Positions 11,892 through 23,282 are shown, numbered from the stretch's first letter. The stretch: 64,000 nt of DNA from Batillaria attramentaria (GCA_018292915.2 JACVVK020000193.1:1085001-1149000), one strand, 5' to 3'. The notes: generated by a model not told the origin, from the sequence alone. Numbers and translations are program-made.

Positions 11892-11903
11892 AATGCTGTC
11901 AAC
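11892..11903 (+). CDS. 12-nt micro-exon of the main gene (ECCQ)
   Basis: It lies between TTTTTCTTCTGCAG and GTAAGTA, both near-consensus. It is phase 1-1: AA + TGC TGT CAA + C. With the flanking exons it reads E-C-C-Q-P. The two Cys lie just before the first TM exon and could be extracellular disulphide or juxtamembrane acylation sites (inference). Confidence 0.5.
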
Positions 11904-12121
11904 GTAAGTACAATTCTGCCTGATTCTGCATTTACAATTACACGCATAACAAAAAGATCGTTTGGGGGAAATGCTATTTGCTTTGTGTTGTGAAGTACAC
12001 CTTTCACAACTTTAAAAGCCTTAAAAGTGTGGTTAATGTGTACGTGCAGTACATATTTTCAAACAATGTATTTCTTCCTCCCAGCCGAATCGTAACTCTA
12101 AACCAACGCTTAGCTCATACA

Positions 12122-12362
12122 TGTATGAAGTTTATTTGGGGGGGGGGGGGGGGAGAGAGATTATGAGGATGATGAAACTTTCATTTCAGGAGAAATTTGC
12201 TGTGCTGCCGAAGGACTCTCTTGCGCACTGTCCTACTTTACTGCCATTCACTACTAAACTGAAGATTAAGACTACAGTCAGCTTGAATCTAAGCCTGCTA
12301 TAAAAAAAGGAATCCAAAGTTCAGAAAAGATAAACAAAAACCCAGCAGCGACGAAAAGCTAT

Positions 12363-12400
<38 letters not shown>

Positions 12401-12518
12401 TGTGTGTGTGTGTGTGTGTGTGGGGGGGGGTTAACGTCCTTTGCCACCACATAGGGTGATATCAAAGACGGGGCAACGATGAAAAAGCCAGCACAAATAT
12501 TTGGCCCCAGCCGGGATC

Positions 12519-12551
<33 letters not shown>

Positions 12552-12569
12552 TTGATTGATTGATTGATG

Positions 12570-12601
<32 letters not shown>

Positions 12602-12602
12602 A
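12122..12602. repeat. G run, compound microsatellites and (TTGA)n tract
   Basis: A G run at 12138-12153, (TG)n(AG)n(TG)n plus a G run at 12363-12430, (GA)n at 12520-12550 and (TTGA)n at 12551-12601. They lie immediately upstream of the acceptor at 12625. Confidence 0.9.
12431..12522 (-). mobile_element. SINE body fragment (family 1)
   Basis: On the minus strand it carries the family's conserved body: CCGGCTGGGGCCAAATATTT, then TTTGATATCACCCTATGTGG and GGACGTTAAC. It lacks the tRNA-like head. Fuller copies are at 22750-22917 and 50311-50440. Confidence 0.75.
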
Positions 12603-12625
12603 ACCTGTTCAAATCTATTTTCCAG

Positions 12626-12715
12626 CCTGGAAAATTTTGGTGATTTTCTTTGGTTGCCTCAGACTGTTCTGCATTATATCCATCTTCGCAGCCTGGCGGC
12701 AGTTCTGGCCTATCG
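12626..12715 (+). CDS. TM exon 1 of the main gene
   Basis: 90 nt, phase 1-1, with acceptor CTATTTTCCAG and donor ATCG|GTAAGC. It encodes WKILVIFFGCLRLFCIISIF followed by AAWRQFWPI. That is a hydrophobic helix of about 20 residues followed by a basic/aromatic end (WRQFWPI). The exit motif recurs at the 14132 and 25499 exons, which marks these as related cassettes. By the positive-inside rule the C-terminal end should be cytoplasmic. The family is not recognised. Confidence 0.65.
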
Positions 12716-12899
12716 GTAAGCGTGCATAATACTGTTATCATTGGTCTGCTCGTTTGTCTTTCTGACTGCCTGTCTGTATGTCCGTTTCTTTTGGTGATGG
12801 AATTAAAATTAACTAGGAACTCTGTGTTTGCTGCTCATTACACGATATAATGCCGTTGATATCGTGAGAATGGGTACCATATAGGATCCTTTGGTTTTT

Positions 12900-13055
12900 A
12901 AGTTGTTTTTCTATAGAGAAACAACTTTATAGGACAGGGCAGATTTCGCTGAGCGCAGCAGCAAGTTTCAGTGATAAAAAAACAAGACTGTGAAGTTTCT
13001 CCAGACAATACATACCTTCACGCACACAGTGACGAAATTTGCGTCATAGGCACCC

Positions 13056-13111
<56 letters not shown>

Positions 13112-13799
13112 TGCTGCTGTTTATTTGCAGTTTTACGTAGGGCTTGGTACTTTGAGATTAAATGAGCAGTCACAGTCTCCAGAGGTACCTTTCACGATCT
13201 TTTTCTTGCCGCATTTTAGAAAAATTATCGCCCATTTGAAAGAGTCAGTCATGTTGCATTTTCGGAAGAAAAAAGCGTTCAAATTTCTTTGTTTTCTAGG
13301 ATTTGAATGGGTTTGTAGCACAGCTCTGTACCTGTGACAGATTTTGTGTAAAAAAGCATATGTCTGTGGTAAGGGTGGTTTGCATATAAGGCCGAATATC
13401 TATGAAAAGATTACTTCAGATTACTCATCATCCTTACATTTTTGTCACATGTGACAACTGCACATGCGATAACTGCATATGTGACAACTGCACATGTGGC
13501 AGAAATTTCTGCACTGTTATAGCTTCAATGTTAACAATAACAAGGCTTTTAGCTAAACATTGTTGTTTTCAAGTTTCTGCGAGAAGCACCGGTGCAAAGT
13601 GTTCCAGTTGCGATTTCGTAAGCACATTCCAAGTAATTAAGTCCACCTTTGACCAGCCCTCTAAGTTTTCCACATTTTTTTTTTGTAAAATATAATTCAG
13701 TCGGAGAAGTCACAACACCCACAAGCCTGAAGAAGCATCCTCTGTCAGACGGCCTGCGTTGGGCTGACGTCAAATGTTTAGTTCACGGAATCGACGTCA
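12900..13799 (+). mobile_element. Copy 1 of a palindrome-headed dispersed repeat family
   Basis: It starts with a 28-bp near-perfect palindrome (AAGTTGTTTTTCTATAGAGA and its complement, 12900-12927). A (TG)n tract (13059-13107) and about 690 bp of unique sequence follow, ending near GCTGACGTCAAATGTTTAGT beside (CT)n at 13799. The same sequence occurs inverted at 23675-24881. The body has no open frame of note, so it is non-autonomous. Its class is uncertain. Confidence 0.7.
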
Positions 13800-13932
13800 T
13801 CTCTCTCTCTCTCTCTCTCGCTCGCGCGCGCGCCTGAAGATGACAAAATAGCATGAAATTTGGAGAACACCTTTATGGGATGGGGTCATTCCTTCTTATT
13901 AGCTGGATGGTTGGCCGGTTATGTGTGTGTGT

Positions 13933-13985
<53 letters not shown>
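13800..13985. repeat. (CT)n(CG)n and (TG)n microsatellites
   Basis: (CT)n with a short CG run at 13799-13832, and (TG)n at 13921-13984. Confidence 0.9.
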
Positions 13986-13986
<1 letters not shown>

Positions 13987-14131
13987 AAGGCAATTTTCTA
14001 TGTACAATCGAAAATCTTTTTTTTTTTTCTGGGGAAGAAAATAACAGATGCAGTTACTGAACGTACGATAAGCAGAATACGACAGCTGTCTGCACATCAT
14101 AAACGCTATGCTGTTTATGTTTTTGTTACAG

Positions 14132-14236
14132 AAGGGGATGGTGCACGCGCGTGCTTCTTTGTCCTGGCCATTTTGTTTTCTGAACCTTTCTTCGTGTACA
14201 TAATTTTCGCTGCCATTAAGAGACGATGGCCTTTCG
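14132..14236 (+). CDS. TM exon 2 of the main gene
   Basis: 105 nt, phase 1-1, with acceptor TTTTTGTTACAG and donor TTCG|GTAAGT. It encodes a short polar lead (GDGARAC), a hydrophobic helix interrupted by SEP (FFVLAILFSEPFFVYIIFAA) and the exit IKRRWPF. The KRRWPF end parallels WRQFWPI and RKLWPF in the sister exons. The in-helix SEP may kink the helix. Confidence 0.65.
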
Positions 14237-15172
14237 GTAAGTGTCCAATGATTCAGTGGTATGGCTCGTTTAGAGTTGCAGTCCCAAACGAGTTTAGGGA
14301 ATTGGGTCTTTTATCATTTCAAAGAAAGAGGTAATTCAAACCCACTGGCCTAACTATCTTTAGCTGTTGACGATCACGAACTATGTAGTGAAAGTTTGAG
14401 CTGAAATATATATCTCTTGAAAGCCTCAAGGTACATATATATCACAAGTTATTACGCTAATTTAATTGATAGGCTATTTGCTTTAATGGGATCTTGATTA
14501 GACAGCAAGAAATAGTGACATCAGTCAATGACGGCAAAATATTGTTTTGAACAGTGCTTGAAAAGGACTAATTTGTTTTACAACAGCAAGAACAAACAAA
14601 GAAATCGGTGACAAGATTGTATTTGGCTGAGTTTGCAAACGCCGAGAAGAAACAGAAACAGACAGAGGCCACAGACTGATATAAAATACATGTTAATTAT
14701 GTCAGTATACCCTAAACAAATAAAATCTTTACGTTAAAGTTGTCGTCCAATATTATCGGTTATCGTATGGAAAGTTGACGATATGTAGATATGTCAAAGA
14801 ATCGAGACAATCGAAATTTTACAAACCTTTAGGCGCGTCCAAGTTACGACTGTCCGAGATTCATTGATAAATATTGACACTTCTCTCCTGTCAATGGCTT
14901 TGGTTCCTCTCAATGAACTGGAGACGATCTCGACTGTCATTGGTTCCTCTCAGTGCGAGTACGCTGTGCCGCTTTTAAAATGCGAACCCACGGTCGGACA
15001 ATTTCCTTCAGATAGCAATAGAACTACAACATTTCATTTGATCATTGTTATCCAGAATGAACTAGTATTGTTGGGTGTAAACGTGATTTATTAGTCAGTT
15101 TTTACGTTAGTGTTTTCACAGAGGCGCAGAGGGTAATACAAAGGGACGGACAACCTTAAAAGCAAAATGATT

Positions 15173-15174
<2 letters not shown>

Positions 15175-15215
<41 letters not shown>

Positions 15216-15216
15216 C

Positions 15217-15267
<51 letters not shown>
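15175..15267. repeat. (TG)n microsatellite that forms the 3' end of an intron
   Basis: About 90 bp of (TG)n, interrupted once by ACGG, runs directly into the CAG acceptor of the next micro-exon. It takes the place of a normal pyrimidine tract. Confidence 0.85.
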
Positions 15268-15269
<2 letters not shown>

Positions 15270-15293
15270 GCCGAGCAAACAAAGATGCAGAAT
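15270..15293 (+). CDS. 24-nt micro-exon of the main gene (GRANKDAE)
   Basis: It lies between TGTGTGCAG and AAT|GTAAGTAC (strong donor). Phase 1-1: GC + seven codons + T, read G-R-A-N-K-D-A-E-S across the junctions. It supplies a short polar, charged linker between two TM exons. Confidence 0.5.
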
Positions 15294-16078
15294 GTAAGTA
15301 CCTTTTTCATGCTAGTGTTCGTTATGTACATACTCTCGGAAAAGGGCCGTGAAGGAACCGTTACTTTTGCCTGAAACAATTTAAGGGGCTCGAATGGTCA
15401 ACTCAAAACCTTCACAATTAGGATGTGAAGCAGAAGACGCACTAAAAAATTCATAATTTCTGTTGATTTTCATAATGCTAGGTGAGAGTGTTGTACATTG
15501 ACTATATTATATTACCCATGTTTTCTTCAGTAAGAAGTATATCTAGAAACGATGAATGTGCAGCTGATTTGTCGATTTAAAGGGAAAAACAAAACAGACT
15601 CTGGAAAGTCATAATGACTATGAAAGTCATGCATACATGGAAAAGGAAGTTGACACTGTTTCATGACACATGTATCCCTCTGTATTCGATTTACTGACGA
15701 GAAAGGAAAAGAAAATCTACACGAAAAAGTTAAAATCAAGAATACGACTGCAACTTGTGTCAGTGAAAACAGGTTAAACCTCACTTCAGTCCATCACAAA
15801 CGATGTTCATCACCTGAATCGACCAGCACTTCCACACACTTACCACAAGTGGATGGGGGTACTGTGTTAGTTTCGTTTTGATCATCCGTCCAGAGCTCGA
15901 CAGTGTGTACTTCAAGTCACTTTAGGTCCTCGAACACGTGTGCGACTTGGCCCCTACTGTTTGTGCCATGCATGCTTTTAGTTCTGACATCTAACGCTCC
16001 GAGGAAACTCGGTTTCACCTTTAAGCTCGTAACCACCGCCACTGAACTTTGTTCTTTACGTCTTTCATAATTTCTGGC

Positions 16079-16906
16079 TTATGCTATGTTCCCACTATCA
16101 TGATTTGCGGCACGATTGAAATCGCGGTGTTAATCGTGGACTAATCGCGGTGATCCTGTCAGATCTTATCAGATCTTGAAGGTCAGTCGTGGCAATCGTG
16201 TTGATCGTAGAAACTTTTTGGACGGTTCAAAAATTTCTACGATCATCACGATTAATTGTCAATCGTGATCATCGCATCAGATCGTATTGCATCGTAACAA
16301 TGCGCGACCTATCGCATCTAATCGTGCTTCCAAATCGTTGTGATCGGGATCAATCTTGGACAAGACAAACACCACGCTCTGTTGAGATGTGTTGCCATCT
16401 CCCACAATCTCGTAGAAGTACATTAAGTCCATGGTCAGTCGGGCTGTATAATTATCTACCCGTCGGGGTCCAATCGTAGCTCAAGTCGTAATCCTCGATC
16501 GTGATCTTGAAAGACATAACGACCACAATCGTACCTTATTGCAACAGAGCGCATCGGTTCGTGATAAACGCGTCGGAACGTATCCGAACGTATCTGCACG
16601 TACCAGATCGTCCCAAATCAAATCGGGGATCGTGATGATCGTGTCAGATGGAGACTCAATCAAGACTCGATCGGGACAATCCTACAGGAACGTATGTGAT
16701 CGTATCTGAACGGCAGACCAGATCGTGACAGATCGTATCACCTGAAATTGACTAATCGCATCTAAGCGCAACATATCGTATTAGAACGTATCGACTCGCA
16801 TCACCTCGTATCCAAACCTGAAATTTCAGAGAAGTTCCACGATCAGGTACGAATGGCCAATCGTGTCGTTCGTAACGGATTGCACGACAGTTGGAACTTA
16901 GCATAA
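16079..16906. mobile_element. MITE packed with ATCG/CGAT motifs
   Basis: The terminal inverted repeats of ~24 bp match at 20 positions: TTATGCTATGTTCCCACTAT at 16079, and at the far end (reverse strand from 16906) TTATGCTAAGTTCCAACTGT. The interior is dominated by dozens of short ATCGTG / GATCGTA-type words in both orientations. No transposase frame is present. Dense subterminal motif arrays are known as transposase-binding sites in some cut-and-paste elements (for example CACTA and hAT). A target-site duplication could not be settled. Confidence 0.7.
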
Positions 16907-17537
16907 AAGCTATCAACCAAATCATCAGAACTTTCGTCAACTCCCTTGCACTGATCATGCGCGTAAATGTCAGCCTTAAAAGTTGCCTTCCCTCCGCCGC
17001 AGAGACGAGGAGTATTCAAGATCTATCGAACTGAGCATATAGGCAGACTGTTTTCTATTGCAAACGAAGCGTTAATTAATGGACCGTTACACTTGTCTGA
17101 TTCTCGCACACAGGACAAAACAGAAAGAACTATCGTGCAAGGGAATTTGCCCTGTGCGGGGACATGTTCTGTGAAAATGCAAAAGACAAAAAAAAAAACC
17201 CAAAAAAAAAAAAAAAACAGCAGTCTTTCAGAAATGTTGTTACCAGTCGGTCGCGTGCATGGACCATTTGCTACATGTATCTACCGGAAAAAACAACCCT
17301 CGGTTCTATTCCCATAGTCACATTTCCGTCTGGTTTCCTATTCAAAATTACTCACTATGGATCCGGACACCTTCGGGAAATACGCTAGGTGTTGAAACCA
17401 ACATACATTTCCAAACGTTACGTATTAATAATTTTAGCGAAACAGCTGAAGTGAACGACATATAAAAAAAATAAATGAGTCAAAGGGCTCGAAAAAAATC
17501 TCGTGCAGATATGGACCACGAGGGCCACACGCCTTCA

Positions 17538-17895
17538 TCAATGCACTAATTTTTTTTTAATATTTTCCAAATAACCAACTTGAGCGTACCTTTCTAGTTT
17601 TGTAATAGGTTTGCTTTCCTGTGTGAGTATCTTTTCATAGCAGTATTTTGATATTAACTGAATTAAGTGACAGCCAACAACGGGCTTTTTCCCAACAGGA
17701 GCAAGAACGCTGTATCTTTTCAGCCTAACCACACATTTTTTTTTAAAGCCTCTTGCATTGTTGAAACTTGAGGCAAAATTACTTGCGGGAATACAGGCGA
17801 GACTGGATGTTTCCCGTTTATGAAAGTCATGTGTCTGCATAATTATTATCGTCTCCACGCACGCACGCAGGCCCACACGAAAGCACGCACACACG

Positions 17896-17948
<53 letters not shown>

Positions 17949-17955
17949 GAACAAT
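17538..17955. repeat. (CA)n(CG)n microsatellite in an otherwise empty intron
   Basis: Compound (CA)n(CG)n at about 17885-17948, an alternating purine/pyrimidine tract. The remainder of 16907-18291 shows no gene or recognised repeat. Confidence 0.7.
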
Positions 17956-18291
17956 CATGACACTCGCATGAACAGTTGAGATTTACCTATCCAGACTTTC
18001 TCTTGGAAAGCTCCAAACAATAATATTATGTTTAATGTAAGTCTGTGAATTAATTGGCAGAAACATGTTCACGTTTCTGTCTCCGGAAGTGCCAAAAGAA
18101 ATTGTATTCTTTGTCTGAGAGTGTCTTCTTTGCTGAATAGCCACAAAAAAGTTATAGTTTCTTTTGTTTTGGTTCAGAAAAAAAAGTATCTACCTTCATA
18201 AGCAAGTCATACGCCCTTAACGGAACAGATTTGAGCATCCACGAATCTTTACAAATAATTAGTGCACTTTTTTTTTCATTTGTATCCACAG

Positions 18292-18411
18292 CGTGCGAAA
18301 TTCTGACATTTCACATCGGACTCGTTTTGTGTTTTGGACTGCTCGTGTTGATCATCCTTGCTATCATCTGTGACCTTAATTCCTTACGCGAAGAGGCATG
18401 CTCTGATGACG
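18292..18411 (+). CDS. TM exon 3 of the main gene
   Basis: 120 nt, phase 1-1, with acceptor TTTGTATCCACAG and donor GACG|GTAAGT. It encodes CEILTFHIGLVLCFGLLVLI followed by ILAIIC, a strong TM helix. A charged, mainly acidic tail (DLNSLREEACSDD) follows. Unlike the other four TM exons it lacks the basic WPF exit, so it may have a different topology or role. Confidence 0.65.
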
Positions 18412-18439
18412 GTAAGTACTCTGATTTTAACAGTCAGCA

Positions 18440-18521
18440 ATTAAAAAAAAAAACATTAATAGCATCAGCAGCAGCAACAACAACAACAACAACAACAACA
18501 ACCAACAACAACCAGCAACAA

Positions 18522-18583
<62 letters not shown>
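18440..18583. repeat. (CAA)n and (CA)n microsatellites
   Basis: (CAA)n about 18475-18524 followed by (CA)n to 18583. Confidence 0.9.
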
Positions 18584-18585
<2 letters not shown>

Positions 18586-18673
18586 GGATAAATGAATGAA
18601 TGAACCTTTTTTCAAAAGGATATAAGTGTTAAAGCACAAGTGCTTATCTTGCCACTTGTCCTTACAACAGAAA

Positions 18674-19992
18674 CTAGAGGGGCAAAGCCTCCTTGGCTCA
18701 CTTGTGAGATGGGTCAAGGTCATTCAAAAGACTTTGGGTCCAGGTCATTCAAATGAGATCTGTAAGTAAAGAGCTTATCAATGACTATCTTTATGCCATG
18801 TTTGATTGCTCTAGTTTTTGCAGCTTCTGTACAAATGGTAATGTAAAATTCACAACAGACAGCTGTATTGACCTTGACCTTGAGTCAAGGTCATTTAAAA
18901 GGCTATGTCTGCATAGGTCTCATTGTTGCCTATCATTGTACCTTGTTTGGTGCCTCTGCTATTTGTTGTTTCCAGGAAAATGCTAACGTTAAGGTCTCCG
19001 CAAAACAATTTGAGTGGCCTTGACCTTGACTCAAGGAAATTGAATACAAGTATGCCAGTACAGGTTTTGTCAATGTCTATCATCATGCAAAGTTTGATGC
19101 CTCTGGTGTCCCTAGATTTTGAGAAATTGGCAATTGTAAATTTCCAGTGAGACAGATTTAGTGACCTTGACCTTCAGTCAAGGTCATTCAAACGGTATGT
19201 CTTGGAAGGTCTTACTGCTGTCTATCAGCAAACCAAGTTTGATGCTTCTACCATTTATTGTTTCTGAAAAAATGCCAATGTTAAGGTTTTGGAAGCATTT
19301 CCGCAAACAGCTTGTATGGCCTTGACCTTGACTCAAAGACACTGAATACAGGCATGTCAGTAAAGTTGTTGTCAATGTCTATCATCATGCAAAGTTTGAT
19401 GTCTCTGGCTTTTCTGGATTCTGAGAAAATGCCAATGTAAAATTGCCAAACAGACAGCTTTGGTGACCTTGACCTTGGATCAAGGTCAGTCAATATGGTA
19501 TGTTTTGAAAGATCTTACGGCTGTCTATCAGCATGCCAAGTAAGGTGCCTCTGCTATTCATCGTTTCTGAGAAAATGCCAATGTTAAGGTTTTGGAAGGT
19601 TTCCGCTAAAGAGCTTTTATGGCCTTGACCTTGACTCAAAGTCACTGAATACAGGTATGTCAGTAAAGGTGTTGTCAATGTCTATCATCATGCAAAGTTT
19701 GACGTCTCTGGCTTTTCTAGATTCTGAGAAAATGCCAATGAAAACTAGCAAACAGACAGCTTTAGTGGCCTTGACCTTGGGTCAAGGTCAATCAATATGG
19801 TATGTTTTGAAAGGTCTCATGGCTGTCTATCAGCAGGCCAAGTTTGGTGCCTCTGCTATTTGTAGATTCTGAGAAAAAGCCAATGTTAAGGTTTACTGTG
19901 GACACACAGACAGACAGACAGACACACACACACACACAGACAGACGACGGAGGGCTATTACATAGACTCACTTTGTTACACAAGTGAGCCAA
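18674..19992 (-). mobile_element. Full copy (C) of the TCAAGGTCA-repeat transposon family, inverted
   Basis: This is the reverse complement of copy B's architecture. It starts CTAGAGGGGCAAAGCCTCCT then TGGCTCACTTGTGAGATGGG, has about seven ~165-bp units, a (CA/GACA)n head at 19905-19942, and ends CACAAGTGAGCCAA at 19979-19992. TGACCTTGA/TCAAGGTCA pairs recur in nearly every unit. Confidence 0.8.
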
Positions 19993-19996
19993 AAAA

Positions 19997-19997
<1 letters not shown>

Positions 19998-20041
<44 letters not shown>

Positions 20042-20118
20042 CTAAGATTACTTCGTGGTCTAAACTAGCATACTACAGAAACGAGAGAGAGAGAGAGATG
20101 ATGATGATGATGTAATGA
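19998..20118. repeat. (CA)n, (GA)n and (GAT)n microsatellites
   Basis: (CA)n 19998-20037, (GA)n 20083-20097, (GAT)n 20097-20112. Confidence 0.85.
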
Positions 20119-20179
20119 CTAAATAGTCTGTATATCCTCCCTGTATGTTTTTGATGGGTAGTATACATCCCATATTATT

Positions 20180-22228
20180 TAGCAGTTATTCCCCATCAAG
20201 CTGTGGGATACCGACGAGTATTTTGATCCAGGATCCAAATCAACCCTGAGCTTTAGCGAAGGGTTGATTGCGTGTTGGATCAAAATACGAGTCGGTATCC
20301 CACAGCTTGATGGGGTGTAAATGCTTTGTCATCCTTTTTTTTTTTTGGGGGGGGGGGGGGGGGCAATTTATGGTATATTTTGAACGTTTATCCTAGTAAA
20401 AACTGACAGTCGACAGCGGCTGCACATAGCAGACGAACGAGTTTGTGCGTCGGTAGAGCACTACGCCGACAGAAAACAGTGCGCCTTTTTTATGTTGTCA
20501 AGACGGTGTCAATTCACTCATGAACTCAAATCCAAACAAAACCACAAGTTTTCAAACTCCCACTAAAGACGCAAACAAACATGCTGACGCTTTCAAGGAA
20601 ATGTAAATTTGGGAGGTGAATGCGAAACCGATCAAAACTGAACAGCTCTGTTCACGCTTTGTACGATTAGGGCGCGTTCAAGCGGGGTTCTTTCTGTTGC
20701 GATTTTCACGAAATCTGAATCTTTGTGAGTGTTTATTCCAATATTTGTAGTACACCGATTAAAGTGACCTTCCCCCCAGCAGCTACATTTTATAACTGCA
20801 TGCATGATTCAAACGATTCAAGAAGCTTCTGTTCAATCGGAGATCTATCTGGATCACGAATCCGCTGCCATTCTCTGCGCCGATAGCACACGGCCAAATC
20901 GGTAAACAGCATACATGCGAAACGCCAGCCTCGATTGAACTTTTTGAGAACGAATTTTGATAAGTGCTGGTTAAAACTTGTCCGAAATTTGAGTAAGGAT
21001 TGCTTGCTAGGTACAGGCTACTGTTGTTTTGTACTTGTACAACGAGTTTATGAAGCTGGAAACACCGATATGCCGAGTCAAAATGTTTCATCGTCGATGT
21101 TGTTGACATCGGGAGCGAGTTCTCCCTGAGAAGTAGTAATACATGTACTTCCTCGTCGATGACGACGGGTTTTTTTTTGCCAAAAAAGGTTGTATCTCTG
21201 TTCTTTCTTTCTGAAAGAAAGAACCTTTTTGCAGGGAAGCATGCCTGATTGTCATGTGATGTCGTGCTCTGTGTCACGTGATTTCTCAAGTACTAGTACA
21301 ATACGGACACTTATTACACAGGAGAGATCAAGAAAAAAGATGCCGCCATGGATGATGAATCCAATTATGAATCTTTGTGACAAAACAACAGTAGCCTGTA
21401 CCTAGCAAGCAATCCTTACTCAAATTTTGGACAGTTTTAACCAACACTTATCAAAATTCGTTCTCAAAAAGTTCAATCGAGGCTGGCGTCTCGCCGGCAT
21501 GATGTATGCTGTTTACTGATTTGGCCGTGTGCTATCGGCGCAGAGAATGGCAGCGGATTCGTGATCTAGGGATAGATCTCCGATTGAACAGAAGCTTCTT
21601 GAATCAGCGTTTGAGTCATGCATGCAGTTATAAAATGTAGCTGCTGGGGGGAAGGTCACTTTAATCGGTGTATATGTACTACAAATATTAGAATAAACAC
21701 TCACAAAGATTCAGATTTCGTGAAAATCGCAACAAAAAGAACCCCGCTTGAACGCGCCCTAATCGTACAAAGCGTGAACAGAGCTGTTCAGTTTTGATCG
21801 GTTTCGCATTCACCTCCCAAATTTACATTTCCTTGAAAGCGTCAGCATGTTTGTTTGCGTCTTTAGTGGAAGTTTAAAACTTGTGGTTTTGTTTGGATTT
21901 GAGTTCATGAGTGAATTGACACCGTCTTGACAGCATAAAAAGGCGCACTTTATTCTGTCGGCGTAGTGCTCTGCCGACGCACAAACTCGTTCGTCTGCTA
22001 TGTGCAGCCGCTGTCGACTGTCAGTTTTTACTAGGATAAACGTTCAAAATATACCATAAATTGGCCCAAAAAAGGATGATAAAGCATTTACACCCCATCA
22101 AGCTGTGGGATACCGACTCGTATTTTGATCCAAGACGCAATCAACCCTTCGCTAAAGCTCAGGGTTGATTTGCGTCATGGATCAAAATACTCGTCGGTAT
22201 CCCACAGCTTGATGGGGAATAACTGCTA
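20180..22228. mobile_element. 2.05-kb foldback element with ~850-bp inverted arms
   Basis: The left arm (20180-21032) is the near-complement of the right arm (21380-22228). The ends read TAGCAGTTATTCCCCATCAA and its complement. ATT flanks both sides (20177-20179, 22229-22231), a possible 3-bp target-site duplication. Each terminus also holds its own ~125-bp hairpin (CCCCATCAAGCTGTGGGATA with its complement, about 20191-20317 and 22090-22217). The unique ~347-bp centre contains a small TTCTTTCTTTCTGAAAGAAA palindrome near 21200. No transposase motif was recognised in any frame. It fits a foldback or long-TIR DNA transposon. Confidence 0.85.
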
Positions 22229-22749
22229 ATTCCTACCCACAAAACTGCAACACCATACAAATAACCTGAAGTAATGATCAGTGCACCTGTAAAACACTTG
22301 ATAGAAACTCGCGGGTGTGATGCCTGTTTTTGACACAGCTCTACGCATACACCTTTCAACGGGGCTATAACACTCACAGACGCCGAGAATTGTTTTTCTT
22401 TTGTGTAGGGCTTCAAAAATCAATCTTTCTCCTATTTTGCCATTCCCTAATTTTTTCATGTAACAGAAGAATAATGCCGGGACAATGTAGAGTTTCAAAT
22501 TTCAAAATGAGTTTTAGAACCATGCCAGTAGTGTTAGTGAAAAACAAGGAGGAACGGCCCCGTCCTACAAAGTTGTTTCTCCAAACTTCATTTTATTTTG
22601 TCTGTTTTGTTGTTATTCTTGCCGTTTCTCCCCTCTCCAAGTTCTACCAATGACAATATATCCTCTACGACCTCGACCGATTAGCCACGTGACTAGGGGT
22701 GGGGCCGGGTGGGGGTGGGGGGAGAGACAGAGAGAGAGAGCGTGGGTGG

Positions 22750-22916
22750 GTTGGTGTTTAGGAGTTTAACGTCCTTTTCCACCAGATAAGGGTGATATCA
22801 AAGACGGGGCAAAGAGAAAAAGGCCTAGCACAAATATTTGGCCCCAGCCGGGATTCGAACTCTCGACCCGAGCATTGAAAGTCCAACGCTCTACCATTCG
22901 GCCACCCTGGCTCCCC

Positions 22917-22917
<1 letters not shown>
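22750..22917 (-). mobile_element. tRNA-derived SINE (family 1), best-preserved head
   Basis: On the minus strand the head reads GTGGCCGAATGGTAGAGCGT (A box) and GAGTTCGAATCCCGGCTGGG (B box TTCGAATCC). The family body follows, with CAAATATTTG and GTCTTTGATATCACCC, and then GGACGTTAAAC. It is a pol III SINE head, not a functional tRNA gene, because the acceptor stem and 3' half do not close. Confidence 0.85.
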
Positions 22918-22947
<30 letters not shown>

Positions 22948-23088
22948 TGCCGTTTCTCCCCCGTGTCCAGGTTCTACCAATGACACTATATCCTCTACGA
23001 CCTCGACCGATTAGCCACGTGACTAGGGGTGGGGCCGGGTGGGGTGGGTGGAGAGAGACAGAGAGAGAGAGAGCGTGGGTGGGTTGGT

Positions 23089-23244
23089 GTTTAGGAGTTT
23101 AACGTCCTTTTCCACCAGATAAGGGTGATATCAAAGACGGGGCAAAGAGAAAAAGGCCAGCACAAATATTTGGCCCCAGCCGGGATTCGAACTCTCGACC
23201 CGAGCATTGAAAGTCCAACGCTCTACCTCTCTCTCCCTGGCTCC

Positions 23245-23256
<12 letters not shown>
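23089..23256 (-). mobile_element. tRNA-derived SINE (family 1), second copy with damaged A box
   Basis: Tandem copy of the preceding SINE. The A-box segment has been overwritten by CTCTCTC, while the B box and body remain. Confidence 0.8.

Positions 23257-23282
<26 letters not shown>

Larger units (their letters stand above)
22617..23280. repeat. ~330-bp direct tandem duplication containing a SINE and (GA)n
   Basis: Unit 1 (about 22617-22945) and unit 2 (about 22946-23280) share the order CCGTTTCTCCCC, GACCTCGACCGATTAGCCAC, a G-rich stretch, (GA)n, an antisense SINE and (GA)n. Divergence is only a few per cent, so the duplication is younger than the SINE. Confidence 0.8.

Noticed and set aside
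12900..13799. Calling the palindrome-headed repeats Helitrons
   Set aside because: No clear 5'-TC / 3'-CTRR ends with an adjacent hairpin were found, and the palindrome is at the extreme end. Class left open.
20783..21289. 168-codon minus-strand frame inside the foldback element
   Set aside because: It runs across one arm and the centre, has no recognisable motif, and the equivalent part of the other arm is not open. Probably chance.
22330..22653. Open frame ending in a hydrophobic helix (FYFVCFVVILAV)
   Set aside because: The apparent acceptor upstream leads to an immediate stop in the required phase. There is no donor, and a tandem duplication begins within it.
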